Notes under the pieces: generated by a model
The model's input: only the letters and a program-made list of their open reading frames with translations
What the model was told of the DNA's origin: nothing
Databases searched by the model: none
Part shown: positions 1-8,612 of the stretch, piece by piece
Numbering within the stretch: the first letter of the stretch is position 1
Layout: every line of letters begins with the position of its first letter
Made by a program: the position numbers and the translations under genes
Origin: CAYOHR01 sp964512145
GTDB taxonomy: Bacteria > Bacteroidota > Bacteroidia > Flavobacteriales_G > JALEGO01
Direction of reading: 5' to 3'
Assembly (NCBI GenBank): GCA_964512145.1
Contig: CAZEIM010000031.1
Location: 1 to 31,755, forward strand
DNA: 31,755 nt

Positions 1-833
1 CTAGTGTCCGTAGAAATGCCCGGAACTCCAAAATCCCATAGTACTGAGTCGGGAGCCGGTACAACAGAAGAAGTAAAAAATGTAGTGTCAGTAAAACAAA
101 TACCTGTATAACTTATAGAAGAATTAATACTTACCGGAAAGCTTGCGTAATCACTTGGTCCTGCTAATAAAGAGATAGGCCCCATATATTGTATGGAGGT
201 GCCCGAAATATTTCCCCAGTATGAGTTACTATTTATGGTAGAATAGAATTTGCCATTTAAAAAGGCAAACCCACCTCCAATAGAACCGGAAGGAAAACCA
301 ATCAGATTATAAACACTTAAAACGTTTCCTAAAGGGTCGTATTGTGTTAAAGTATTTGCTAAAGAGTTTAATACAAAAAAATTTCCGGCATTATCCCCAA
401 CAATATCATAAGGTCCTACTCCGCCTCCTAAGGTAATAATTAAAACATCGTTAGAAATTCCATTGTATCTGTATATTTCACCATTACTTCCTACGTATCC
501 GTAAATATAAGTTTCTGCTCCTCCAATATTTACGGTTTCAGCGTCATGCCAAGTGTTAATCCAGTTTGTTCCGTCATAGTAAAAGTATTTACCCATTACA
601 GTAGTATAAAATGTATAGGCCGGAGTTGTTGAGTAAAAATTTCGGTTAATAGCCAATCCGGAAGCATTAGTAGGAAGTGTAATGCTATTTACCGTAGACA
701 CATTCGTTGTAGTATTTAGATTATATATGGTAGTATTACTCATGTAATAAATATAATCCGGTTGTGGCAATTGAGCTTTTATAGAAAAGAATAAAAATAA
801 CCACCCTAAAATGAGATAATATTTATAATGCAT
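1..833 (-). CDS. Secreted PKD-domain protein, 5' part (C-terminus outside window)
   Basis: An open frame of 277 codons runs from ATG at 833 off the left edge with no stop. Residues 1-20 form a clear signal peptide: a short Lys/Tyr N-terminus, the hydrophobic run LILGWLFLFFSIKA, then Gln as the likely first mature residue. The next 240 residues are rich in Thr, Asn, Tyr and Gly, with short beta-strand-like repeats (YDPLGNVLSVYN, YRYNGISNDV), as in beta-propeller surface proteins. Near the edge DSVLWDFG starts a PKD-type fold like those in the giant PKD protein at 11243-16258. By analogy it probably continues with PKD domains and a T9SS sorting domain, but that part is not visible. The signal peptide and frame are seen directly; surface export by T9SS is inference. 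Confidence 0.8.
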   Translation of the reverse strand, partial: MHYKYYLILGWLFLFFSIKAQLPQPDYIYYMSNTTIYNLNTTTNVSTVNSITLPTNASGLAINRNFYSTTPAYTFYTTVMGKYFYYDGTNWINTWHDAETVNIGGAETYIYGYVGSNGEIYRYNGISNDVLIITLGGGVGPYDIVGDNAGNFFVLNSLANTLTQYDPLGNVLSVYNLIGFPSGSIGGGFAFLNGKFYSTINSNSYWGNISGTSIQYMGPISLLAGPSDYASFPVSINSSISYTGICFTDTTFFTSSVVPAPDSVLWDFGVPGISTDT

Positions 834-968
834 ACCAAAATAATATTGAATTAATAATCGAAAAAAATAAAAAAGGTTGCTTATAATTTAATAACTCTTC
901 GAAAAAATGAAACTAAAAAGTGGATGAGTTATGCCTATAACTGAGATGCCTTAGAGACACAAAAACAA

Positions 969-1589
969 TTAAAACAATCCAAATAATTCAGCATCTACTC
1001 TGCGAATTATTTTCCCTAAGTCTTCCGCTTCTTCGGGGAAGTTATTGTCGTCTACATCGATAATGAGTAATTTCCCTTTATTATAGGTTGATATCCAAGA
1101 CTCATAACGTTCGTTTAATTTTTTTAAATAATCTAAGCGGATAGACTCTTCATACTCCCTGCCTCGTTTTTGTATTTGATTGACTAATTTTGGGACACTT
1201 GCTTTTAAATAGATTAATAAGTCAGGGGCTTTAATAAACTGTTCCATAGAATGAAACAAAGAGAAATAATTTTCGAAGTCTCTAGTACTCATTAAGCTCA
1301 TAGAGTGTAAGTTAGGAGCGAAGATATACGCATCTTCGTATATTGTTCGGTCTTGAATTACCGATTTTTCATTATTACGGATTTCTAATACCTGATTAAA
1401 ACGCATATTTAAAAAATACACTTGGAGGTTAAATGACCACCGTTGCATATCAGTATAAAAATCATTTATGTACGGGTTATTGTCGAGTTCTTCGAGCAAT
1501 AAATCCCAATGATAATGTTTCGCTAATAATTGAGCTAAGGTTGTTTTTCCCGATCCAATATTTCCTGCTATTGCTATATGTTGTCCCAT
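969..1589 (-). CDS. Deoxynucleoside kinase (dAdo/dGuo kinase family)
   Basis: Cytoplasmic 206-residue kinase that phosphorylates deoxynucleosides to dNMPs in nucleotide salvage. The P-loop GNIGSGKTT is at residues 9-17. The family's substrate-site features follow: LLEELDNNPYI (about 32-42), the long helix with MQRWSFNLQVYFL, and the DRT motif in place of ERS with the following EDAYIFA. A C-terminal LID-like region has basic residues (QKRGREYE). Length is normal for the bacterial dNK family. ATG at 1589 places the P-loop at the expected distance from the N-terminus. It is divergent from dedA, with about 190 bases between the starts. The sequence does not show whether purine or pyrimidine deoxynucleosides are preferred. 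Confidence 0.93.
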   Translation of the reverse strand: MGQHIAIAGNIGSGKTTLAQLLAKHYHWDLLLEELDNNPYINDFYTDMQRWSFNLQVYFLNMRFNQVLEIRNNEKSVIQDRTIYEDAYIFAPNLHSMSLMSTRDFENYFSLFHSMEQFIKAPDLLIYLKASVPKLVNQIQKRGREYEESIRLDYLKKLNERYESWISTYNKGKLLIIDVDDNNFPEEAEDLGKIIRRVDAELFGLF

Positions 1590-1779
1590 AATGTACGCTA
1601 AATTATAAAATTTCCATTAGAATAGCATGAATTAATATAAATTCATCCAAACACATTTAATATAATTTTAATAATTATGCAGAGGTAAAAGCTAAAACAT
1701 AAACTCTATAATTTACACTAAAGATTCTACAATTTGATTGAAATATTCATTATTTAATCAGATATTTGAAAAAAAAAGT

Positions 1780-2424
1780 ATGCCAGAATTTGTAGAATTA
1801 ATTACGCAGGCAATCGATTTTGTGTTACATGTGGATAAACATTTAGAGGCTATGATCCCCATCTATGGGAACTGGATGTATTTAATACTTTTTTTAATTA
1901 TTTTTTGCGAAACGGGGTTGGTTATTACACCATTTTTGCCCGGAGATAGCCTGTTGTTTTTTTTAGGAATATTATGTGGAGCTGGTTTGTTTAACATTTT
2001 TACGTTGATTGTAATACTTATTATTGCAGCTTTTTTAGGAAATTTCGTGAATTATCAAATCGGAAGATATTTAGGGCCTAAAGTATTTGACCCCGAAAAA
2101 TTTAAATTCATAAATAAAAAATATTTAATACAAACTCAACAATATTTCGAAAAACATGGAAAAATGACGGTGTTTTTAAGCCGTTTTGCTCCTATCATAA
2201 GAACTTTTGTTCCTTTTGTTGCAGGGGTAGGTAAGATGAATTACGGTAAATTTATTACCTCAACCTTATTAGGAGGAATTGTATGGGTAACGTTATTTAT
2301 TATCGGAGGGTATTTTTTAGGCCAATTCTCAATCGTTAAAGATAATGTTTCTAAAATAGCCATTATCATCATATTTGTATCTTTAATCCCGGCTGCATTA
2401 GCTTTTGTTAAACGAAAAAAATAA
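1780..2424 (+). CDS. DedA family membrane protein
   Basis: Integral inner-membrane protein of the DedA/SNARE-associated (VTT) superfamily. Members act in membrane homeostasis, and some flip undecaprenyl phosphate or phospholipids. Visible hallmarks are the hydrophobic segment ending FCETGLVITPFLPGDSLLF, an amphipathic re-entrant stretch with GNFVNYQIGRYLG, the basic motif FLSRFAPIIRTFVPFVAGV, and two C-terminal TM segments. I chose ATG at 1780, giving 214 residues. From there the N-terminus (helix, then VDKHLE) aligns naturally with classical DedA proteins. A TTG at 1738 is in frame but sits at or beside a degenerate promoter-like TACAATTTG at 1728-1736. The stop overlaps the galE ATG by one base (TAATG), so the two are probably cotranslated. 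Confidence 0.92.
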   Translation: MPEFVELITQAIDFVLHVDKHLEAMIPIYGNWMYLILFLIIFCETGLVITPFLPGDSLLFFLGILCGAGLFNIFTLIVILIIAAFLGNFVNYQIGRYLGPKVFDPEKFKFINKKYLIQTQQYFEKHGKMTVFLSRFAPIIRTFVPFVAGVGKMNYGKFITSTLLGGIVWVTLFIIGGYFLGQFSIVKDNVSKIAIIIIFVSLIPAALAFVKRKK

Positions 2425-3473
2425 TGAAAATTCTTATTACCGGAGGATCCGGATATATTGGATCGCATACAATACTTGAAATGTTTGAAAAAACAAATTT
2501 TCAACCAATTTCTATAGATAATTATTCCAATTCTTTTTCACAAACATATCAACGAGTACAAGAAATTTCAGGCAAAAAAATAGAGTATCTTAACTTGGAT
2601 TTATGTATGAAAGATGCTCTTTTTTCTTTTATGCAAAAACATAATGATATACAAGGAATTATACATTTTGCGGCATTTAAAGCGGTTAATGATTCCGTAA
2701 ATAATCCATTAGTATATTACAGAAATAATATGGAATCACTTTTAAACGTATTAGAAGCGATACAACATTTTTCAATCCCATATTTTGTCTTTTCATCCTC
2801 TTGTTCAATATACGGAGATATAGAGCAATTACCGGTATCCGAAAAAACCCCTACCAATCCCTTATCTCCCTATGCCCATACAAAAAATATGGGCGAGCAA
2901 ATAATTCGAGATTTTTATAAAACAAATCCTTCATTAAAAGCAGTTTTGCTACGTTATTTTAATCCTGTTGGAGCACATATTTCAGGTAAAAATGGGGAGT
3001 TGCCAATAAATAAACCCAATAATATAATGCCTGTAATTTGCAATGCCGCTGCAGGATTAATTCCTTATGTAGAAGTATTTGGATCTGATTACCCAACTCG
3101 AGATGGAAGCTGTATTAGAGATTATGTACATGTAAGTGACATAGCTTTAGCACATATTAATGCATTAGATTATATGATAAAAGCTAAGGAAGAAAACAAT
3201 TGCGAATACTTTAATTTAGGTACCGGAGAAGGGGTAAGTGTTTTAGAAATTATTCATGCATTTAAAGAATTTAATCAGGTAGATGTTCCTTATAAGATAT
3301 CTTCTCGTAGAGCCGGAGATGTTATGGCAATATATTCAGATTCAACTAAAGCCAATAAAAAATTGCAGTGGTATCCTAAGTATTCCTTACAAGATATGGT
3401 CTGTTCGGCCTGGAAATGGCAACAAAACATAAACCAAATTACTCATGATGATACGAGTCTCCTTTTAAAATAG
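2424..3473 (+). CDS. galE: UDP-glucose 4-epimerase GalE
   Basis: NAD-dependent short-chain dehydrogenase that interconverts UDP-glucose and UDP-galactose for surface polysaccharide and galactose metabolism. The 349-residue protein has the Rossmann motif GGSGYIG at 7-13, the HFAAFKAV motif at 81-88, the catalytic serine region SSSCSIYG at 124-131, and the Y150-x3-K154 catalytic pair. The RYFNPVGAH motif and RDGSCIRDYVHVSD near residue 230 are typical of GalE. Length is normal (about 340). The start codon overlaps the dedA stop. The last 35 bases overlap the convergent rlmH gene, so the two C-termini share DNA. The Cys in SSSCS, where many GalE have Ala, is a mild variation. Confidence 0.95.
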   Translation: MKILITGGSGYIGSHTILEMFEKTNFQPISIDNYSNSFSQTYQRVQEISGKKIEYLNLDLCMKDALFSFMQKHNDIQGIIHFAAFKAVNDSVNNPLVYYRNNMESLLNVLEAIQHFSIPYFVFSSSCSIYGDIEQLPVSEKTPTNPLSPYAHTKNMGEQIIRDFYKTNPSLKAVLLRYFNPVGAHISGKNGELPINKPNNIMPVICNAAAGLIPYVEVFGSDYPTRDGSCIRDYVHVSDIALAHINALDYMIKAKEENNCEYFNLGTGEGVSVLEIIHAFKEFNQVDVPYKISSRRAGDVMAIYSDSTKANKKLQWYPKYSLQDMVCSAWKWQQNINQITHDDTSLLLK

Positions 3474-3906
3474 AAAAAGCTCTGTATAATTGTTCCAATA
3501 ATATTAGACGTACTAATTGATGAGAAAAGGTGAGTTTAGAGAGAGATATTTTGAGATGCGCTTTTTTCTTGAGTTCTTCAGAAAATCCGTATGAACCTCC
3601 AATAACAAAGCAAATAGTTTTATTTGAAAACTGAACTAATACTTGTTGAAGTATAACGGAGAATTCTTTAGAATTATATTCGCTTCCGCGTTCATCTAAT
3701 AGAATTAACAATGCATTGGCAGGTAAATGATGAAGTAAAATTTCCTCTTCTTTTTTTTGAATGGTTGCTACAGGCAAGTTGCCGCTAGCATCTTTTAAAA
3801 CAATAAATTCAAGGGAGGTATATTTTTTTAACTTTTTTAAATAATCTTCTACCCCCTCCTGAATATAACTTTTTTTGTGCTTTCCTAATACAATTATTTT
3901 TAGCAT
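3439..3906 (-). CDS. rlmH: 23S rRNA (pseudouridine1915-N3)-methyltransferase RlmH
   Basis: SPOUT-class methyltransferase that methylates pseudouridine 1915 in helix 69 of 23S rRNA on the 70S ribosome. The 155-residue protein starts MLKIIVLGK. The knotted C-terminal SAM-binding core is clear: LLDERGSEYNSKEF, then FVIGGSYGFSEE, then LSLSKLTFSHQLVRLILLEQLYRAF, ending with the conserved YHH. I chose ATG at 3906 because it gives the family's standard length and N-terminus. The frame stays open upstream to 4005, but that would run into the neighbouring exported-protein gene. It converges on galE with a 35-base 3' overlap. Confidence 0.95.
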   Translation of the reverse strand: MLKIIVLGKHKKSYIQEGVEDYLKKLKKYTSLEFIVLKDASGNLPVATIQKKEEEILLHHLPANALLILLDERGSEYNSKEFSVILQQVLVQFSNKTICFVIGGSYGFSEELKKKAHLKISLSKLTFSHQLVRLILLEQLYRAFSILKGDSYHHE

Positions 3907-3932
3907 AAACGCCAAAATAGTGTTTATTTGGT

Positions 3933-4814
3933 TTAAAAACAATAATGTATAGAGATGTTTTGCGTGAAAGATCTTAGGGATGTTTTGAAATAGACAGAAG
4001 ACCAAGTGTTTTGAAGAATTGGCTCAGAATACTCATCGCCTAGCAAATCATGAGCAATAGTTGAGTTAAAATCATATTCTCTATGATTGTATATTTTTGA
4101 TGTTCCAATTGCACCGGTAAAAAACATGGATAATTCAGTAGAAATAAACCAACGTTTGCTCAAATAATAATCGATGCCTACAAATGGTTTTATGGCTATT
4201 CCGTATCCATTCGTTTTATAACTGTAGTTTATTAATATATCTTTTACGTAATAGTTTAAAGATAATGTATCGTAATATTCCACTTTGTTATAAAACATAT
4301 TACTTGCATTTATATGCATAAAATTTATATCCGATCCATAATTTATATTTACTCGTTTTGTTAAAACCTTGTTTTTTTGAATACCCATTTGAATAATATT
4401 TTTTGTAGAACTTAAAGAATAGCTTTTTTGAATATTCACAGTGTCTTGTTCAATTTTATCCCCATAATTGGCTTCAACATAAAAATTACTTATTATAAAT
4501 CCAAATCTATACGTATGTTTTGAATGAGTCCTTCTGTATAAAATCCCCCCCAGGAATCCATGAGTAAACTTATTGTTAAATAAATCGTTATATGATTGAA
4601 ATGGGTCTCTATAATATATAGGCATGATATGCTCATAAGATACTTTAAAGGGATCAAAAATAGTGCTTCCAAATATTGCTCCATGCATTAAGGTATTACT
4701 AAATATCCCAATCGCATTTTTTTTGGTTCCTAAAAACTCAATAGAATCTTTGTTTTCTGATGCAAACATTGTGTTTACATATGCCAGAGCTATTAATAAA
4801 AAGTGTTTTTTCAT
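3933..4814 (-). CDS. Exported beta-barrel-like protein, unknown function
   Basis: I do not recognise the family. The 293-residue protein starts with a signal peptide (MKKHFLLIALAYVNTMFAS). The rest has alternating hydrophobic/polar aromatic-rich strands such as YRFGFIISNFYVEANYG, GYGIAIKPFVGIDYYL and WFISTELSMFFTG, and ends in Tyr-Cys-Phe. This fits a small outer-membrane beta barrel with a terminal aromatic residue. A Bacteroidota-type barrel (porin-like or PorT-like) is the best structural guess. It is followed closely by rlmH, 26 bases downstream, and may be cotranscribed with it. It is divergent from the DUF4783 gene. Export is well supported; the barrel is inference. Confidence 0.7.
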   Translation of the reverse strand: MKKHFLLIALAYVNTMFASENKDSIEFLGTKKNAIGIFSNTLMHGAIFGSTIFDPFKVSYEHIMPIYYRDPFQSYNDLFNNKFTHGFLGGILYRRTHSKHTYRFGFIISNFYVEANYGDKIEQDTVNIQKSYSLSSTKNIIQMGIQKNKVLTKRVNINYGSDINFMHINASNMFYNKVEYYDTLSLNYYVKDILINYSYKTNGYGIAIKPFVGIDYYLSKRWFISTELSMFFTGAIGTSKIYNHREYDFNSTIAHDLLGDEYSEPILQNTWSSVYFKTSLRSFTQNISIHYCF

Positions 4815-4950
4815 AGGTGTTTTTTAGTTTAACATTAGAACGATTGCTATTATGAATATATTTTTTTCACAATAAAATTATTTATAACTCGTTAAGGGTC
4901 ATTTTTATCCTTTAATCAACCTTATTGCCATAAAACCCATTAATTTATAT

Positions 4951-4958
4951 TAAATTTG
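4951..4958 (+). promoter_or_regulatory. Promoter -7 element (TAAATTTG)
   Basis: Exact match to the Bacteroidota primary-sigma -7 consensus TAnnTTTG, 40 bases before the ATG at 4998. A TTG lies about 24 bases upstream, a weak -33 partner. It overlaps an in-frame TTG at 4956, which argues that translation starts at 4998 instead. Confidence 0.5.
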
Positions 4959-4997
4959 GTGCAGTATTTGTGGATAGATAAATTATTGAATTCATTC

Positions 4998-5379
4998 ATG
5001 ATTAATGTATTAATATATATATATTGCTTTCTTATGCCTTTTCAAGAAGGATCTTTGGAGCATAAAATATCTAATGCCTTTAAGACGAATAATATTAAAA
5101 ACATTTCGGGACAATTTTTAAATCCTATAGAATTAAACGTATCGGGTAAAAACCAAATTTGTAGTCAAACTCAAGCGGAACAAATTCTTAAGAGTTTTGT
5201 AACTCAACATCCAGTTAAAACATTTAATATTTTGCATAAAAATACTACATCTGAACAGAAGTACATTNNNNNNNNNNNNNNNNNNNNNNNNNNNNNNNCA
5301 AGAAAAATTTCAAATACAAGTTTATTTGAATAGACATGAAAATGCATGGTATATCTATAAACTTATAATTCGTGAATAG
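4998..5379 (+). CDS. DUF4783-like exported protein (interrupted by a sequence gap)
   Basis: Small exported protein of the DUF4783 type commonly found beside nadC in Bacteroidota; its function is unknown. From ATG at 4998 a short hydrophobic leader (INVLIYIYCFLMPF) precedes a family-like sequence: helix, then NPIELNVSGK, then QTQAEQILKSFVTQHP and FNILHK. The run of N at 5268-5298 removes the middle of the C-terminal strand region. After the gap, the frame that ends at TAG 5377-5379 reads EKFQIQVYLNRHENAWYIYK, which is what the family's C-terminus should look like. That frame is offset by one from the upstream frame, so the 31-base gap length is not exact or hides an indel. The stop overlaps the nadC GTG start. 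Confidence 0.8.
5268..5298. other. Assembly gap, 31 N
   Basis: Run of undetermined bases inside the DUF4783-like gene. A length divisible by three (30 or 33) would keep the two halves in one frame; 31 does not. Confidence 0.95.
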
Positions 5380-6241
5380 CACCTATAATTACATTCCATA
5401 CAAGCAATATATTGTTCAACATATACAGCAAAGCTTACAAGAAGATTTAGGAGATGGGGATCATACCAGTTTAGCGTGTATACATCCCGACAATAAAAGT
5501 AAAGCCAAGTTATTGGTTAAGGAGCCGGGAATAATTGCAGGGGTAGATTTTACTAAAATATTTGTGGCTGAGTTTGCTCATGAATTGACGTTAGATACTC
5601 ATATTATGGATGGAACTCACGTAAAACCTGGTGATATAGTCTTTTACTTAGAAGGAAGTTCGTTAAAAATTCTTCAGATAGAACGAGTGCTTTTAAATTA
5701 TCTGCAACGAATGAGTGGAATTGCAACGGTAACGAATAAGTATTCAGAAAAAATAAAAAAATATAAAGCAAAGGTATTAGATACAAGAAAAACAACCCCT
5801 ACACTAAGGATTTTTGAAAAATGGGCAGTATATATTGGAGGAGGAAATAACCATAGGTTTGGATTGTATGATATGGTAATGATTAAAGATAATCATATTG
5901 ATTATGCCGGTGGGATATTGAATGCTATTGAAAAAACACATGAGTATTTGAAAAAAAATAATAAAACCCTAAAAATTGAGATTGAGGTAAGAAATTTTAA
6001 TGAATTAGAGCAAGTTTTATCGATTGGAGGAATACACCGAATTATGTTAGATAATTTTTCTGTTTCAGATACCATACAAGCGGTATCATTAATTAATAAT
6101 CGTTTTGAAATAGAATCTTCCGGAGGCATTACACTGGATAACATTGAGGAATATGCAGCATGTGGAGTTGATTATATTTCAGTGGGCGCACTTACACACC
6201 ATATTCAATCTCTCGACTTAAGCTTGAAAGCCGTATTGTGA
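5372..6241 (+). CDS. nadC: Nicotinate-nucleotide pyrophosphorylase (carboxylating) NadC
   Basis: Quinolinate phosphoribosyltransferase of de novo NAD synthesis (quinolinate + PRPP to nicotinate mononucleotide, CO2 and PPi). The 289-residue protein has the N-terminal EDLGDGDHTS motif, the RVLLNYLQRMSGIAT helix, the substrate-binding block LDTRKTTPTLR then GGGNNHRFGLYDMVMIKDNH, the IEIEVRN strand, LDNFS, ESSGGI and the C-terminal YISVGALTH. All are standard for the type II PRTase fold. GTG at 5372 is the only start that gives a normal N-terminus, and it overlaps the end of the DUF4783 gene by 8 bases. The stop overlaps the ATG of yihY (TGATG-type coupling), so the three genes form one operon. 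Confidence 0.95.
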   Translation: MNSTYNYIPYKQYIVQHIQQSLQEDLGDGDHTSLACIHPDNKSKAKLLVKEPGIIAGVDFTKIFVAEFAHELTLDTHIMDGTHVKPGDIVFYLEGSSLKILQIERVLLNYLQRMSGIATVTNKYSEKIKKYKAKVLDTRKTTPTLRIFEKWAVYIGGGNNHRFGLYDMVMIKDNHIDYAGGILNAIEKTHEYLKKNNKTLKIEIEVRNFNELEQVLSIGGIHRIMLDNFSVSDTIQAVSLINNRFEIESSGGITLDNIEEYAACGVDYISVGALTHHIQSLDLSLKAVL

Positions 6242-7182
6242 TGTATAAAAAGGCTCAAAAATATTTTTTAACATTAATACACCCTTTTATTTCGTTTTCA
6301 AAAAACACATCTCTGCCCGGCTTAAGTGGGGCAAGTATATATGTTGTTGCTTCGGCTTTTTTTAAGGCAATTCAAGAGGGGGCAATAAACACAAGGGCTT
6401 CGGCTATTTCGTTTAAGTTTTTTTTAGCCATATTTCCGGGTATTATTTTTATTTTCACCTTATTACCTTTTTTATTTTCTAAAACTCCATATTTACCTAA
6501 TAAAGACTACACGGAGTTTTTAATGGAGGAATTAGAGCATTGGATGCCTAAAGATGCTTATTCGGTTAGTAAAGATACCGTGTATGACTTACTAAATAAT
6601 AAACGCCAAGGCTTATTGTCTCTTTCATTTTTATTGACTTTATATTTTGCCACTAATGGATACATGGCAATAATTCAATCTTTTAATCAATCGGTATATA
6701 TCGAAGACAAAAGTAAACCCATATTTATTCGCCTAAAGGCATTTGGGCTGGTTATTATTATTACATTGTTGCTGTTTATAACTACTATATTGAGTGTATT
6801 TAGTAATATAGGTTTTGATTTATTACTAGAAAAGGGCTGGATGGTAAGTGAGCTTAGTTTATATGTTTTAAAAATAACCAATCTGTTTATTATTGTTTCT
6901 TTAGTATATTTTTCTATCGCTATCCTGTATTATCTAGCCCCCGCTAGTCGAAAGGAATGGAGTTTTTTTTCAGCAGGAGCTACCATTGCCAGTGTATTAA
7001 TAATTCTAATTTCATTAGGATTTGGGTGGTATGTAAATAATTTTGGGCAGTTTAATAAACTCTATGGTTCAATTGGAACTTTAATTGTAATTATGCTTTG
7101 GTTAAACTTAATTTCAACTATTTTATTGGTAGGGTTTGAATTAAATGCCAGTATTAAAAAGGTTAAAACCTCTACTCATTAG
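6241..7182 (+). CDS. YihY/BrkB family inner-membrane protein
   Basis: Polytopic membrane protein of the YihY/virulence factor BrkB (UPF0761) family, 313 residues. Its function is unresolved; it was once mis-assigned as RNase BN. Landmarks are RASAISFKFFLAIFPGIIFIFTLLPF (first TM), the LLSLSFLLTLYFATNGYMAII segment, repeated long TM segments near residues 180, 220 and 250, then YVNNFGQFNKLYGSIGTLIVIMLWLN near the end, a family signature. ATG at 6241 overlaps the nadC stop and is preferred over the adjacent in-frame GTG at 6238. Its last 11 bases overlap the convergent epimerase gene. It is the last gene of the DUF4783-nadC-yihY operon. Confidence 0.9.
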   Translation: MYKKAQKYFLTLIHPFISFSKNTSLPGLSGASIYVVASAFFKAIQEGAINTRASAISFKFFLAIFPGIIFIFTLLPFLFSKTPYLPNKDYTEFLMEELEHWMPKDAYSVSKDTVYDLLNNKRQGLLSLSFLLTLYFATNGYMAIIQSFNQSVYIEDKSKPIFIRLKAFGLVIIITLLLFITTILSVFSNIGFDLLLEKGWMVSELSLYVLKITNLFIIVSLVYFSIAILYYLAPASRKEWSFFSAGATIASVLIILISLGFGWYVNNFGQFNKLYGSIGTLIVIMLWLNLISTILLVGFELNASIKKVKTSTH

Positions 7183-7585
7183 CTTTGTAAATATCTTCAC
7201 ACAATTCTATTAATACTCCTTGGGTACTTTTGGGGTGCAGAAAACATATTTTTTTACCATCGGCTCCAATTTTTGGAGATTCGTTAATTAATTTATACCC
7301 ATCATTGCGTAAACGATCTATTTCCAATTCAATATTTTCAACATTAAAAGCCAGGTGGTGTATTCCTTCTCCATTTTTTTCTATGTATTTATGGATTACA
7401 CTTTTTTCATGAGTAGCTTGAAGCAATTCAATCTTTGTCTCTCCAGTTTTAAAAAAGGCAGTTTTAACTCCTTCAGATTCTATTTCTTCTATTTTATAAC
7501 AAGTGGTATTTAAAAGTTTTTCATACAATGGTATAGAAATCTCTAACGATTTTACAGCAATGCCTATATGTTCAACGTTTTTCAT
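7172..7585 (-). CDS. mce: Methylmalonyl-CoA epimerase
   Basis: Glyoxalase/VOC-fold metalloenzyme that interconverts (R)- and (S)-methylmalonyl-CoA between propionyl-CoA carboxylase and methylmalonyl-CoA mutase. The 137-residue protein starts MKNVEHIGIAVKSLE. Family metal-ligand positions are present: His6 in HIGIAV, an acidic/Gln position in KIELLQ (about 52-56), His76/77 in GEGIHHLAF, and Glu near 131 in GVLIELCE. ATG at 7585 gives the family's usual length. An in-frame ATG seven codons upstream falls inside the porP-like gene and gives an atypical N-terminus. It is the last gene of the minus-strand unit, 5 bases after the PorP/SprF stop, an unusual partner for secretion genes. Confidence 0.92.
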   Translation of the reverse strand: MKNVEHIGIAVKSLEISIPLYEKLLNTTCYKIEEIESEGVKTAFFKTGETKIELLQATHEKSVIHKYIEKNGEGIHHLAFNVENIELEIDRLRNDGYKLINESPKIGADGKKICFLHPKSTQGVLIELCEDIYKANE

Positions 7586-7590
7586 GGTTG

Positions 7591-8610
7591 TTAAAATTTT
7601 GCACAAGGTACTACAAACCTTCTGCTCATGGATTTTTTTCGTTTTTCAGCCGAAGCAAATTCGTATATTAAAGCTATTTCATGTGCACCCATGGAGTTTA
7701 ATGCTAATTTAGAAATTGTAGCATCGTATGAATACCCAATTCTAAATGTTCTAAAGTCTAACCCTAGTATAAATGCCCATGCATCATGATTCGGATATCC
7801 GGGTAAATAGCCTTTAAATAAAGGGAGTCCCCTGTACCAGGTTCCTAATACTAACGGGTATTTGGTATAATATACACCTACATCAAACTGATCATATTTT
7901 TCTTGGGCTTTATAATGAAAGGCAAAGGTTAACTTTTGAGATTCTTGACGTTTTGAATTTCTTTTGAGTACATGATTGTAGCCCCCATGCCATGTAAAAT
8001 TTACAGGAACTCTGCTTTCACCTTCTAAAAGACTTTCGTTGGGTTTTGTGAGATGTTTTACTGAAGCGCCAACCCAGTAATTTATACCGGAAACTACTAC
8101 GCCTACATGATTATCCAAGGATTGTGTTTTAGGGTTTTGAAAAACTTCTACCGTAGGAACATTTCCGCCTCGTATTATTTGATCTGTAAATGTTAGTTTT
8201 TGATAATCGAGTGTTCTTTCAACATATGCTAATTGAATTCCTAAGCGAATACTTGTAGTTCTTGATGCATGAATGTTGTAGGAATATAAACCGCCAATAC
8301 TGGTTAAACGCAAATTTCCTGTTCCGGCTTGATCATTTATTAATAATAAACCAAATCCACTATTAATTTCTGAAAAGTAACGATCGTAGGAAAAACAAAA
8401 TGTATTATAAGCTCCTGCTAAAGCCGGCCATTGCACTCTTTGGTCTAATGTTATTCTATGTTGAATGGTATTTCCGGTTAAGGCCGGATTTAAGTAAGTT
8501 GATACACCATAAAATTGAGTAAACTGAGGGTCTTGAGCATAAATATTACTATTAAGTAAAAAATACACGAGTAAGATTAAAACATAAAATATGTATTTAC
8601 GATACTCCAT
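7591..8610 (-). CDS. PorP/SprF family T9SS-associated outer-membrane protein
   Basis: Outer-membrane barrel of the PorP/SprF family, whose members associate with type IX secretion and often sit beside the gene for a large surface adhesin they help to export or anchor. The 339-residue protein has a signal peptide ending NSNIYAQ, then the family signature DPQFTQFYGVSTYLNPALTGN, FCFSYDRYF, GFGLLLINDQAGTGNL, GGLYSYNI, RLGIQLAY, and a C-terminal FRIGYSYDATISKLALNSMGAHEIAL. The usual family ending (SxGSHEI) is seen as SMGAHEIALIYEF, followed by a short basic extension. It lies in one operon with the PKD adhesin (11243-16258). That pairing is the classic SprF-SprB arrangement. Confidence 0.93.
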   Translation of the reverse strand: MEYRKYIFYVLILLVYFLLNSNIYAQDPQFTQFYGVSTYLNPALTGNTIQHRITLDQRVQWPALAGAYNTFCFSYDRYFSEINSGFGLLLINDQAGTGNLRLTSIGGLYSYNIHASRTTSIRLGIQLAYVERTLDYQKLTFTDQIIRGGNVPTVEVFQNPKTQSLDNHVGVVVSGINYWVGASVKHLTKPNESLLEGESRVPVNFTWHGGYNHVLKRNSKRQESQKLTFAFHYKAQEKYDQFDVGVYYTKYPLVLGTWYRGLPLFKGYLPGYPNHDAWAFILGLDFRTFRIGYSYDATISKLALNSMGAHEIALIYEFASAEKRKKSMSRRFVVPCAKF

Positions 8611-8612
8611 CT

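Noticed and set aside
927..942. AGTTAT...ATAACT inverted repeat as a terminator
   Set aside because: Only a 6-bp AT-rich stem with no T-run after it.
3907..4005. N-terminal extension of rlmH
   Set aside because: The extra residues are not in the family, and they overlap the end of the neighbouring exported-protein gene.
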